Below are positions 17,460-25,136 of a stretch of DNA of 64,000 nt, piece after piece (the first letter of the stretch is position 1; each line of letters starts with the position of its first letter). The notes under the pieces were generated by a model that saw nothing but the letters and a program-made list of their open reading frames with translations, did not search any database and was not told the DNA's origin. Source of the DNA: Marinobacter mangrovi (GTDB lineage: Bacteria; Pseudomonadota; Gammaproteobacteria; Pseudomonadales; Oleiphilaceae); NCBI RefSeq assembly GCF_016798325.1, contig NZ_JAERVO010000001.1, forward strand, positions 1 through 64,000. Direction: 5' to 3'. Both the position numbers and the translations under genes were made by a program.

Positions 17460-18527
17460 ATGTCCCAAGCCCGAGACGTCCGAGTCGGCCTGATCGGCTA
17501 CGGTCTGGCCGGCTCCGTCTTCCATGCGCCGTTGATCGATGCGGCCGAGGGAATGCAGCTGGCTGCTATCGTCACCTCCAACCCGGAACGCGCCGCCGAA
17601 GCGCAGACGACGTATCCCGAAGCCACGCTCTACGCGACGCCAGCCCAACTGTGGCAGGCCGCGGATACCCTGGATCTGGTAGTGGTGGCTTCCCCGAATC
17701 GCACCCACAAACCGCTGGCCATGGCGGCCTTGCACGCGGGTCTGGGGGTGGTGGTGGACAAGCCGCTGGCCGCATCGGCCGAGGATGCCCGTGAATTGAT
17801 TGAGGAGGCGGAGCGCCTGGGCCTGTTCCTGACGGTGTTCCAGAATCGCCGTTGGGACGGCGATTTCCTCACCCTTCAGCGGTTGCGGGACGAAGGCGAA
17901 CTGGGCGAGATCCGGCGCTTCGAATCCCGCTTTGAACGCTGGCGGCCGGAACCCAAGGGCGGCTGGCGTCAGTCCGGTGCGCCCGGTGAAGCCGGCGGCG
18001 TGCTCTACGATCTTGGGGCGCACCTGATCGACCAGGCGCTGATGCTGTTCGGTCCGGTGCGCTCGGTCTATGCGGAGCTGGAACACCGCTACCCGGATGC
18101 CGAAGTGGACGACGACACCTTCGTCGCACTGACCCATGAGAACGGCATGCGCTCGCACCTGTGGATGAGCAGCGTGGCGCCGGAGTGTGCCGTGCGTTTC
18201 CGCGTGCTGGGCAGCCGGGCCGCATACTGTAGCGTTGGTCTGGACGGCCAGGAAAATGCTCTCAAAGCTGGCGCGCGTCCGGACCAGTCCAACTGGCGCG
18301 ACGTGGTTGAAGATGGCGAGGCCCGCCTGGTGGCCGGCAGCGAGGAAAAGCCCCTCGACAACGATCCGGGTCAGTACCTCCGCTTCTATGAACTCGTGGG
18401 TCAGCGTTTCCTGGCAGGCGAGGCGCCGCCGGTGGATCCGCGTGAGGCGCTGGCTGGACTGGAAATCATCGCCGCCGCCCAGCACGCGTCTGCCGAAGGT
18501 GGGGTGGTGGAACTGGCTCACGACTGA
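17460..18527 (+). CDS. Gfo/Idh/MocA-family oxidoreductase
   Basis: This 355-residue oxidoreductase has an N-terminal Rossmann motif GLIGYGLAGSVFHAPLI (around residues 11-27) and the family landmark VVDKPLAASAEDARELIE (EKP-like motif, around residues 98-115). GGWRQSGAPGEAGGVLYDLGA near residue 165 carries the typical DxGxHxxD feature continuing as HLIDQALMLFG. The C-terminal domain is the beta-sheet dimerisation module. It resembles the E. coli YdgJ group. ATG 17460 follows AAGGA. The substrate is unknown; family members act on sugars, inositols and related alcohols. Confidence 0.85.
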   Translation: MSQARDVRVGLIGYGLAGSVFHAPLIDAAEGMQLAAIVTSNPERAAEAQTTYPEATLYATPAQLWQAADTLDLVVVASPNRTHKPLAMAALHAGLGVVVDKPLAASAEDARELIEEAERLGLFLTVFQNRRWDGDFLTLQRLRDEGELGEIRRFESRFERWRPEPKGGWRQSGAPGEAGGVLYDLGAHLIDQALMLFGPVRSVYAELEHRYPDAEVDDDTFVALTHENGMRSHLWMSSVAPECAVRFRVLGSRAAYCSVGLDGQENALKAGARPDQSNWRDVVEDGEARLVAGSEEKPLDNDPGQYLRFYELVGQRFLAGEAPPVDPREALAGLEIIAAAQHASAEGGVVELAHD

Positions 18528-18541
18528 ATGCGAGGTGCCCG

Positions 18542-18895
18542 ATGGCCATAGCCCTGAAGCGCGCTTACGACCCGGTTGAGCCGGACGATGGCGAACGGAT
18601 TCTGGTGGATCGGCTCTGGCCCAGGGGCATCAGCAAGGAGCGGTTGCAGGTGCAGGAATGGCTCAAGGACAGCGCGCCATCCAATGCGCTGCGCAAGGCC
18701 TATCACGCCGGCGACATGGACTGGTCCGCTTTCCGGCGGGCCTATCTGGCCGAACTCAAAGCCCACCGGGAAACCCTGCGCCCGTTAGCCCAGCGGGCCC
18801 GGAATCACCCGATGACCCTTGTCTACAGTGCCGCCAATCCCGACCGCAATAATGCGGTCGTCCTGCGTCAGTATCTGGGCATGCTCGGCAAATAG
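18542..18895 (+). CDS. DUF488 family protein
   Basis: This 117-residue protein matches DUF488: RILVDRLWPRGISKERL near residue 20, WLKDSAPSNALRKAYH near residue 41, and TLVYSAANPDRNNAVVLRQ near residue 91. The function of the family is not established. It lies 14 bases after the Gfo/Idh gene in the same direction and is likely in that operon. Its 3' end overlaps the converging gene by 28 bases. Confidence 0.88.
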   Translation: MAIALKRAYDPVEPDDGERILVDRLWPRGISKERLQVQEWLKDSAPSNALRKAYHAGDMDWSAFRRAYLAELKAHRETLRPLAQRARNHPMTLVYSAANPDRNNAVVLRQYLGMLGK

Positions 18896-19833
18896 GGCGA
18901 CGGCTCCGGTGCGTGCCAGGACCATGGCATGGCCGCTTCCAGATGGATGACCTTGCGGATCGCCAACTGCACGAGTCGCTGGGCTCCCGGAAACCGCTCA
19001 TCGTTAACCGGCGCCCAATCGATGTGGGCGTCGGTGGCCACAAAGAGAAGATCGCCGGTTTCGAAATCGGGGAAGACCAGCCCGGCCCGGCGATTCAGCA
19101 GCAGGTTGCCCAGTGTATTGAAGAAGAAGTTGCCCACGTAGTCCGGCAGGATCAGGCGCCGGCCGTTATCCGCCACGTGAACGAAGCCGGGCGGCCCACC
19201 GCGGTGGGACACATCCACGCCCTGATTCGCGGCCTGGGGGCCGGCAGAGGCCGGATGGGCCGAGGCGATAAACAGCGTATCAGCCCGACGAACGATGGCT
19301 ACGGTCGTCTCATCCAGAGCGGAAGCCTGACGGCGTTGCGGCGCACTCAGGCTGGTCGGTCGCGGCGATGCCGGATCAGGGCTTCGTGCCTGGATGTATT
19401 TCGGGCAGTTCCCGAAGCTCTGCTCGATGGTCACGCTGAAGCCCGTGTCGTCCAACGTTGAGAGGCGTCCGTTGGCCCGGTTGCGCCGGCGGGTTTCCAG
19501 TTCGATGCCGAGCAGCCCGACGGGGGCGCCGGCGATCAGACCATCCGTCAGCGGATCGCCGCTTGGTGGTCGGGCATTGACGCGCAAGTGGCGAGCGTCT
19601 GGCGAGGTGATGAATCCCGGGCCGCCGAACAGCAGGCTGGCCCAGGGCTGGCCGCGATCATCCAGCGTACCGGCGACCAGATAGGGCAGGCGGGTAAACA
19701 GCTCACGGTGTTGATCCGGCATGAAATCCCGGAAAACCCGCTGACCGATGGGCGCCATCTTGTCGCGCACGCCGACCCGCTCCTGGGCCGTTTGCTCCCC
19801 GTGATGAAAAGCGGATGGGGTGACATCGGACAT
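18868..19833 (-). CDS. PNPOx-like FMN-binding split-barrel protein
   Basis: This 321-residue protein contains two pyridoxamine 5'-phosphate oxidase-like halves. The first has LPYLVAGTLDDRGQPWASLLF near residue 48; the second has ADTLFIASAHP and HRGGPPGFVHVADNGR with LILPDYVGNFFFNTLGNLL near residue 230, the usual FMN-contacting block. It is longer than single-domain PNPOx proteins. It probably binds flavin and reduces small molecules; no substrate is evident. GGAGGC precedes ATG 19833. It lies 13 bases downstream of the GST gene, so the two form an operon. Confidence 0.78.
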   Translation of the reverse strand: MSDVTPSAFHHGEQTAQERVGVRDKMAPIGQRVFRDFMPDQHRELFTRLPYLVAGTLDDRGQPWASLLFGGPGFITSPDARHLRVNARPPSGDPLTDGLIAGAPVGLLGIELETRRRNRANGRLSTLDDTGFSVTIEQSFGNCPKYIQARSPDPASPRPTSLSAPQRRQASALDETTVAIVRRADTLFIASAHPASAGPQAANQGVDVSHRGGPPGFVHVADNGRRLILPDYVGNFFFNTLGNLLLNRRAGLVFPDFETGDLLFVATDAHIDWAPVNDERFPGAQRLVQLAIRKVIHLEAAMPWSWHAPEPSPYLPSMPRY

Positions 19834-19846
19834 GACGCGCCTCCTT

Positions 19847-20491
19847 TTATCCTGAAACGGCCGCTTGCAGTCCGACTGCCGTGCGCGGCATGGGAATGAA
19901 ACCGGGTAACGCCTCGATCCGCCCGAGCCAGGCCCGGATATTCGGGTAAGGTTCCAGTGAAATCCCGCCTTCCGGCGCGTGGGCGGTGTAGCTGTAAAGG
20001 GCCACATCGGCCAGGGTTGGGCGGTCTCCGGCCAGCCACTCACGTCCGGTTAGCTCGCTCTCCATGAGGGTGAACAACCGATTGGCGATGGCAGCACACT
20101 GATCGAGATCCACCTTTCGACCAAAAACGTTGCTGACCCGGGCGATCGCGGGCCCATTGACCAACTGGCCGGCGGCCACGGACAGCCAGCGTTGCACCCG
20201 GGCAGCCGCTTCCGGCGCTTCCGGCAGCCAGCCTTCGGTGTCGTAGCGCTTGGCCAGGTAAACCAGGATGGCGTTGGAATCCGGCAGTACGACGCTGCCA
20301 TCCTCGATCACCGGCACCTGGGCGAAGGGGTTGAGTGCCAGGAACGGTTCGGTCTTTTGCTCGCCCTTCAGCAGGTCCACTTCGACGGTGTCATAGGGCA
20401 GGTGCAGCAGGTTGAGGAACAGGGCGACCCGGTGGCAGTGTCCGGACAGCGGATGTTGATGGAAACGTATGGGCTGGTCGGGGGCAGGCAT
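19847..20491 (-). CDS. Glutathione S-transferase
   Basis: This 214-residue protein has the thioredoxin-like N-terminal domain of GSTs, with HQHPLSGHCHRVALFLNLLH (around residue 11), the cis-proline segment NPFAQVPVIEDG (around residues 54-65) and the glutathione-binding PDSNAILVYLAKRY (around residues 70-83). The C-terminal helical domain contains LADVALYSYTAHAPEGG. It should conjugate glutathione to electrophiles or act as a peroxidase. AAGGAGG precedes ATG 20491. It is divergently transcribed from a LysR gene 116 bases away, a likely regulator, and co-transcribed with the PNPOx-like gene. Confidence 0.9.
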   Translation of the reverse strand: MPAPDQPIRFHQHPLSGHCHRVALFLNLLHLPYDTVEVDLLKGEQKTEPFLALNPFAQVPVIEDGSVVLPDSNAILVYLAKRYDTEGWLPEAPEAAARVQRWLSVAAGQLVNGPAIARVSNVFGRKVDLDQCAAIANRLFTLMESELTGREWLAGDRPTLADVALYSYTAHAPEGGISLEPYPNIRAWLGRIEALPGFIPMPRTAVGLQAAVSG

Positions 20492-20607
20492 GAGGGCCTC
20501 CTTTTGCGAATGGGTGATAAAGCACGCTCAGTATTGGCTTTTCGTAAAGCGCAATAAATGCCGTCAAGTTGATTTAACTACTCCGGGAAATGGAATAATC
20601 TGAGCTT

Positions 20608-21528
20608 ATGGACAAGCTCAAAGCCATGCACACCTTTGTGGAAATCGCCCGGGCCGGCAGCCTCACCGGAGCGGCCCGGCGTCTGGGCAGCTCGCTGCCG
20701 TCGGTGGTTCGGCGGCTGGCGGACCTGGAGGGTGAGCTGGGCGTGCGACTGTTCAATCGCACCACCCGGAAGATTTCGCTGACCCGCGAGGGTGGGCACT
20801 ATCTCGAGCATTGCCAGGCCATCCTGTCCAGCATCGACGAGGCGGAGTCGTCGCTGGCCGCGGAACAGGCGACGCCCAGTGGGCAGTTGCGGGTCACGGC
20901 TCCGGTTCTGTTTGGCCAGTATTACGTGGCGCCGGCTGTGACCGGCTTTTTGCAGCGCTACGATCAGGTGCGATGCCAGTTGTCACTGAATGATCGCAAC
21001 ATCGATCTGCTGGAAGATCAGGTGGATGTGGGGGTGCGCATCGGTCATTTGCCCGACTCGACGCTGATCGCCCATCGCGTTGGTGAGGTTCGGCGCGTGG
21101 TGGTGGCCGCGCCCGCCTTTCTGGAGAAGCAGGGTATCCCCTCACACCCGCGGGATCTGCTGCGTGGCAATGGGGTTCATGTGCTCAGCCGCTGGACGCC
21201 CTGGACCTTCCGCGAAGGCGAGCATGTTTTCACGGTGCCTGTGACGGGCAATTTCGACTGCAACCAGATTGCTCCGGCCATCGAGGCCTGCCTGTCGGGA
21301 CTCGGCTTTGGCATGTTCCTGTCCTATCAAGTGGCCCATCACGTTCGGGAAGGGCGCCTGCGCATCCTCCTGGCTGATTTTGAGCAGCCGCCGAGACCCG
21401 TCAGTGTGGTGTATCCCCATGCCCGGCGCCTGCCGGTGCGCACCCGTCTGTTCGTCGACTGGATCCGCGAGGCCCTGACGTCCGCCGGCCTGGATCACCG
21501 GGAGCTTGGCCGGTCTCAGGCGCCCTGA
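20608..21528 (+). CDS. LysR-family transcriptional regulator (divergent from GST operon)
   Basis: This 306-residue regulator has an N-terminal winged helix-turn-helix (FVEIARAGSLTGAARRLGSS, around residues 11-30) followed by LEGELGVRLFNRTTRKISLT, and a periplasmic-binding-like effector domain (residues 90-300). It belongs to the large subgroup with the RVTAPVLFGQYYVAP segment. It probably controls the divergent GST/PNPOx operon, by the usual LysR arrangement. It converges on the next LysR gene with a 13-base overlap. Confidence 0.9.
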   Translation: MDKLKAMHTFVEIARAGSLTGAARRLGSSLPSVVRRLADLEGELGVRLFNRTTRKISLTREGGHYLEHCQAILSSIDEAESSLAAEQATPSGQLRVTAPVLFGQYYVAPAVTGFLQRYDQVRCQLSLNDRNIDLLEDQVDVGVRIGHLPDSTLIAHRVGEVRRVVVAAPAFLEKQGIPSHPRDLLRGNGVHVLSRWTPWTFREGEHVFTVPVTGNFDCNQIAPAIEACLSGLGFGMFLSYQVAHHVREGRLRILLADFEQPPRPVSVVYPHARRLPVRTRLFVDWIREALTSAGLDHRELGRSQAP

Positions 21529-22409
21529 TACCGCTCCACCAGGAAATCGATGAACACCCGTGCCTTGGTCGACAGGTGCCGCGTTGGCAGGTACAGGGCG
21601 TAGACATCGGTCTCGGGGGAGGTGTAGTCCGTCAGGACCGGTTCGAGTGCTCCGGTCCGGATATACCGGTCGACGGTGAAGGACGTCAGCATCAGCACGC
21701 CCACTCCGCCCAGGGCTGCCGCCACCATCGCCTGGGTGTTGTTGACCCGGAAATTGCCGTTGACGGAAATGGTCTCCAGCCCGCCCGGTCCGTTGAAGTA
21801 CCAGCGGTTAAAGTTGGGGTTGGGGCTGTAGATGATGCAGTTGTGGTGGGTCAGGTCGCTGGGCACGACTGGCTTGCCATGCCGCGCCCAGTATTCGGGC
21901 GACGCGCAGGCGGTGCGGCGGGACGCGGTCAGGTGACGGGCGGCCAGGTTTGCCGGCGGTTGGCTGGTCAACCGGATGGCCAGGTCAAAGCCTTCCGCGG
22001 CCAGGTCGGCCTGGCGGTCGCTCATTTCCATTTCCACCTCGATTTCCGGATAGCGCGCCAGGAACCCGGGCAGGGCATCGGCCAGTTGATAGGTGCCGAA
22101 ATTGATCGGTGCGGTGACCCGCAGTAAGCCGCGCGGCGCGTCGTTCAGGTGGGCCACCGCGTCACCGGCCTCGCGGGCTTCGGAAACGATCCGGGCGCAA
22201 TGCCGGTAGAACACCGAGCCGGCCTCGGTCAGGCTGAGTTTGCGGGTGGTGCGATGCAGCAGGCGGGCAGCCAGCTCTTTCTCCAGCGCCGAGACCCGCT
22301 TGCTGACTACCGGGGTGGACAGGCCCAGCCAATCCGCCGCGGCGGAAAAGCTGCCCTGTTCCACAACCGCGGCGAACACCGCCATGTTTTCCAGGCTGTG
22401 CATCAACAT
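21516..22409 (-). CDS. LysR-family transcriptional regulator (divergent from DMT transporter)
   Basis: This 297-residue regulator shows the helix-turn-helix FAAVVEQGSFSAAADWLGLS (around residues 12-31) and ALEKELAARLLHRTTRKLSL, then an effector domain of the RVTAPINFGTYQLA subgroup. It is a paralogue-like relative of the preceding LysR protein. It is divergently transcribed from the EamA-type transporter, with 135 bases between starts, and is therefore its likely regulator. Two adjacent in-frame ATGs (22409 and 22403) are possible starts. Confidence 0.9.
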   Translation of the reverse strand: MLMHSLENMAVFAAVVEQGSFSAAADWLGLSTPVVSKRVSALEKELAARLLHRTTRKLSLTEAGSVFYRHCARIVSEAREAGDAVAHLNDAPRGLLRVTAPINFGTYQLADALPGFLARYPEIEVEMEMSDRQADLAAEGFDLAIRLTSQPPANLAARHLTASRRTACASPEYWARHGKPVVPSDLTHHNCIIYSPNPNFNRWYFNGPGGLETISVNGNFRVNNTQAMVAAALGGVGVLMLTSFTVDRYIRTGALEPVLTDYTSPETDVYALYLPTRHLSTKARVFIDFLVERYQGA

Positions 22410-22544
22410 GTCATTAGGCTCTTTTTAGAAATAATGGTTTTCTATTTAGCCCGATTATCTTTAATCACGAAAGGGTTATCGTGCTTCTTCGCGGTTCACA
22501 GTGGCCACTGAGTCGGTGGCCACAGATTCAAAGGGGGAGCACTG

Positions 22545-23498
22545 ATGCAACGATCAATCCTGGCTGTCGGCCTATTGCTGACCGCCGCCATGTCCTGGGG
22601 CGGCATGTTCCCGGTGGCCAAACCGGCTTTGGCCGTCATGGATCCTTTCTATATGACGCTGATCCGCTACGCGAGCGTCGCGGTGATCCTGCTTTTGATC
22701 ATCGGGCTGGTGGAGGGCCCCCGGTCCTGGCGTACGGAAGGGCATCTGCTCAAGCTGTTCCTGTTGGGTTCGCTGGGCTTCGCCGGCTTCAACCTGCTGG
22801 CGTTTACCGGACTTGAGCATGCCGAGCCGGAGCACGGTGCGGTGATCATGGCGCTGATGCCGATGATTACCGTGTTGCTTTCCTGGGGCCTGAAGGGGGA
22901 GCGCCCGGCGCCGTTTACCCTTGCCATGGTCGTGCTGGCCTTTAGCGGCGTGTTCCTCGTGATCACCGGTGGCGATCCGTCCAAGGCGTTCGGCGGCGGC
23001 GAAGCCCAGTGGGATCTCTTGTTCCTGGCCGGTGCCACCTGTTGGGTGAGCTATACGATGGGGGGCGGTCTGTTTCCGCAGTGGTCGCCGGTTCGTTATA
23101 CCGCGCTGACCTGCGCCTTGGGCTCGATCACGCTGGCGGCCATCGCACTGGGTTTGACGGAGGCGGGTTCCGTCCAGGTACCGACCTGGAGCGAGGTGGT
23201 CGACCTGCACACCACCTTCGCCTATCTGATCGTTATGGGTGGCCTGGTGGCGGTGCTGAGCTGGAATACGGGGATCCGCATGGTGGGGCCGGTCAATGGG
23301 GTGCTGTTTATCAATTTCGTCCCTGTCACGGCGTTTACCATCGGGATCGCGCAGGGCAAGGCGTTCGGTCTGCATGAAGTGCTGGGCGCGGCCCTGGTGA
23401 TCAGTGCGCTGATCGCGAACAACCTCTTCCTGCGTTGGCGGTCGCGGATGGCGGCCCGGCAAATGCCGGCAATGGCTGGAGCCTGCAACGGGAATTAA
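22545..23498 (+). CDS. EamA/DMT-family transporter
   Basis: This 317-residue inner-membrane protein has about ten transmembrane helices arranged as two EamA repeats, beginning SILAVGLLLTAAMSWGGMFP and with the second repeat near LLFLAGATCWVSYTMGGGLF. DMT proteins usually export metabolites such as amino acids, or take up small solutes. GGGGGAG precedes ATG 22545. A strong terminator follows. Substrate unknown; control by the divergent LysR protein is likely. Confidence 0.87.
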   Translation: MQRSILAVGLLLTAAMSWGGMFPVAKPALAVMDPFYMTLIRYASVAVILLLIIGLVEGPRSWRTEGHLLKLFLLGSLGFAGFNLLAFTGLEHAEPEHGAVIMALMPMITVLLSWGLKGERPAPFTLAMVVLAFSGVFLVITGGDPSKAFGGGEAQWDLLFLAGATCWVSYTMGGGLFPQWSPVRYTALTCALGSITLAAIALGLTEAGSVQVPTWSEVVDLHTTFAYLIVMGGLVAVLSWNTGIRMVGPVNGVLFINFVPVTAFTIGIAQGKAFGLHEVLGAALVISALIANNLFLRWRSRMAARQMPAMAGACNGN

Positions 23499-23516
23499 TC
23501 ACGGCTTGCCGAGACG

Positions 23517-23552
23517 AAAACGCCCCGGGTTCATCGGCCCGGGGCGTTTTTT
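23517..23552. terminator. Bidirectional Rho-independent terminator
   Basis: AAAACGCCCCGGG and CCCGGGGCGTTTT form a 13-bp perfect stem with an eight-base loop, flanked by A- and T-runs. It serves the DMT gene from the left and the ArsA-like gene from the right. Confidence 0.9.
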
Positions 23553-24564
23553 ATAGTGATGCGCGGGTGAGGTGTTGGGCCAGCACCTGAAGTGCCTCAA
23601 GCCCCTCGATGTCATCCTCGAACAGGGGGATGCGCAGCTGGGCCAGTTGTCCCAGGCGCTGGTCGATGTCTTCCAGGTGGCGCTGCTGGCGTTCCCGCCG
23701 GGTGGCCCAGAAGGACGTGTCGTCCACCGCCGGTAGCAGCCGGTTGATGATCGCTCCGGCAACCGGCACGTCGGCGTCACGTAGCGATGCGACCGCCCGC
23801 TCGGTTTCCAGGATCGGCAGTCGTTCCGGAGTCAGCACAAACAGGAAGGCGGTGTGCTCGGCATCCGTCAGCTGACGCCGGGTGCGCTGGAACAGTCGTT
23901 GGCGGGCCAGCAGGGTCTCGGTCAGCTCGCGGCTGCGTGGATCCATGCCTTCGGTCGCGTTGTCGGTGGGATCCTTCAGGGGATTGTCGACACTGCGTCC
24001 CGGCGTCAGGTGCGCGAGCGCCTGGCCCAGTTTTTCCGAGCGCTTGTTGTGCTTGAGCAGGCCGTCGGTCCAGGCCGCCATGACTTCCGGCAGGCTCAAC
24101 AGTCGCAGGGTATGACCGGTCGGAGCGGTGTCGAAAATCAACAGATCGTATTCCGATTCACTGTCCTCGATCAGCCGTGACATGCGCTCCAGCAGGGCCG
24201 CTTCCTGGGCGCCGGGGGACTGACTGCTCAGACGCAGCTGTCGCTGGAGCTCGTTCACCTGGTCCGGGCCGACATAGCGACGCATCTGGCTGAAGACGCG
24301 CTCCAGGTAGGCGTCCACTTCGGTGTCCGGATCCAGCTCCAGCGCGGTGAGGTTGGGCCAGAGCCGGGTGGGTTGGTCACCGATCGGGCGATTGAAGGCG
24401 TCGGCCAGACTGTGGGCCGGGTCGGTGGACACCAGCAGTACCCGACGGCCCGCATCGGCTGCGGCGACCGCAATGGCAGCGGATACTGTCGTCTTGCCGA
24501 CGCCGCCTTTGCCGCCCACCATCAGCAGCCGTTTGCCGGCAATCAATTCGGAAATATTCAGCAT
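23551..24564 (-). CDS. ArsA/Get3-type (TRC40 family) ATPase without cysteines
   Basis: This 337-residue protein has the deviant P-loop GGKGGVGKTT (around residues 17-26), VLLVSTDPAHSLADAF (switch I region, around residue 43) and DLLIFDTAPTGHTLRLLSLP (switch II, around residue 140), characteristic of ArsA/Get3 ATPases. It is a single-copy domain, unlike duplicated ArsA. I find no cysteine in the translation, so the arsenite-binding cysteines of ArsA and the zinc CxxC of Get3 are absent. It begins seven bases after the cory-CC-star gene and lies downstream of cstA. A role in arsenic export is therefore unlikely; the transport process it energises is unknown. Confidence 0.85.
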   Translation of the reverse strand: MLNISELIAGKRLLMVGGKGGVGKTTVSAAIAVAAADAGRRVLLVSTDPAHSLADAFNRPIGDQPTRLWPNLTALELDPDTEVDAYLERVFSQMRRYVGPDQVNELQRQLRLSSQSPGAQEAALLERMSRLIEDSESEYDLLIFDTAPTGHTLRLLSLPEVMAAWTDGLLKHNKRSEKLGQALAHLTPGRSVDNPLKDPTDNATEGMDPRSRELTETLLARQRLFQRTRRQLTDAEHTAFLFVLTPERLPILETERAVASLRDADVPVAGAIINRLLPAVDDTSFWATRRERQQRHLEDIDQRLGQLAQLRIPLFEDDIEGLEALQVLAQHLTRASL

Positions 24565-24571
24565 GTGTGCC

Positions 24572-24850
24572 TCAGCAACAGCGCATGTTGTCCAGCGGGG
24601 AACGTTCCATCCCCATGCGTTTGTGCCAGTCGTGGAAGCGCTCCAGCAGCAGGGGCTGGAGTTCCAGCGTGTACCAGCTCGCCGGGTTGGGAATGCCCAT
24701 CATCTCGCCGAAGACCAGCAGCATGAACAGGTCGTCCTCGTCCCGTTGGGCCCGGGCGATGGCGGCGCGATAGGGCGCGTTGTAATACTCGGCACCGGCG
24801 GCGCTGGCGCGTTGGTACCAATACTTCAGGCGGGAAAGGGTCTGTTTCAT
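24572..24850 (-). CDS. cory-CC-star family small protein
   Basis: This 92-residue protein begins MKQTLSRLKYWYQRAS and contains the conserved-looking DEDDLFMLLVFGEMMGIPNP (around residues 37-56). Its only two cysteines are the last two residues (RCC-stop). That C-terminal CC-stop and the ArsA neighbour fit the small family named cory-CC-star in current bacterial annotations; I assign it from memory of that pattern. It is moderately aromatic and helical without a clear transmembrane segment. GGAGGACATC precedes ATG 24850. Function is unestablished; the terminal cysteines suggest metal or thiol chemistry or lipidation-like attachment. Confidence 0.75.
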   Translation of the reverse strand: MKQTLSRLKYWYQRASAAGAEYYNAPYRAAIARAQRDEDDLFMLLVFGEMMGIPNPASWYTLELQPLLLERFHDWHKRMGMERSPLDNMRCC

Positions 24851-24906
24851 GATGTCCTCCGAAGGACAGGCGGTGTTGCAAAAGCCTCACCATCGACGGC
24901 CAGCGT

Positions 24907-25077
24907 CGTAGGTTGGGCTGACGCAGGAAGCCCAACAAGCCGGGTTGGCGACCCATCTCATCCAGCCCATGGGTCGCCAAGCCGGTTTTTGAGAGCCTCT
25001 GCTCCAACCACGGCCGTGATAACGGGAGCTTCATATGCCCGCTTATTGTTGGGCTTCCTGCGTCAGCCCAACCTACG
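24907..25077. repeat. REP-doublet-like inverted repeat element
   Basis: Two 32-bp arms (24907-24938 and 25046-25077) are perfect reverse complements, and each arm can also fold by itself through TTGGGCT/AGCCCAA. Between them lies a 17-bp hairpin with one mismatch (24940-24956 against 24969-24985) followed by five T residues. The nested layout resembles REPIN/BIME elements mobilised by RAYT transposases. It sits between cstA and the cory-CC-star gene. Confidence 0.8.
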
Positions 25078-25136
25078 TTCTGGAGCCTTTGCTGTACCCT
25101 GAAAGGCTTCCTGGCCGGGCAGGGCCGGCGTCCGCA

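Noticed and set aside
23551-24564. Arsenic resistance operon suggested by the ArsA-like gene
   Set aside because: The protein has no cysteines to bind arsenite, and arsR, arsB, arsC or arsD-like genes are absent; the neighbours are cstA and a cory-CC-star gene.
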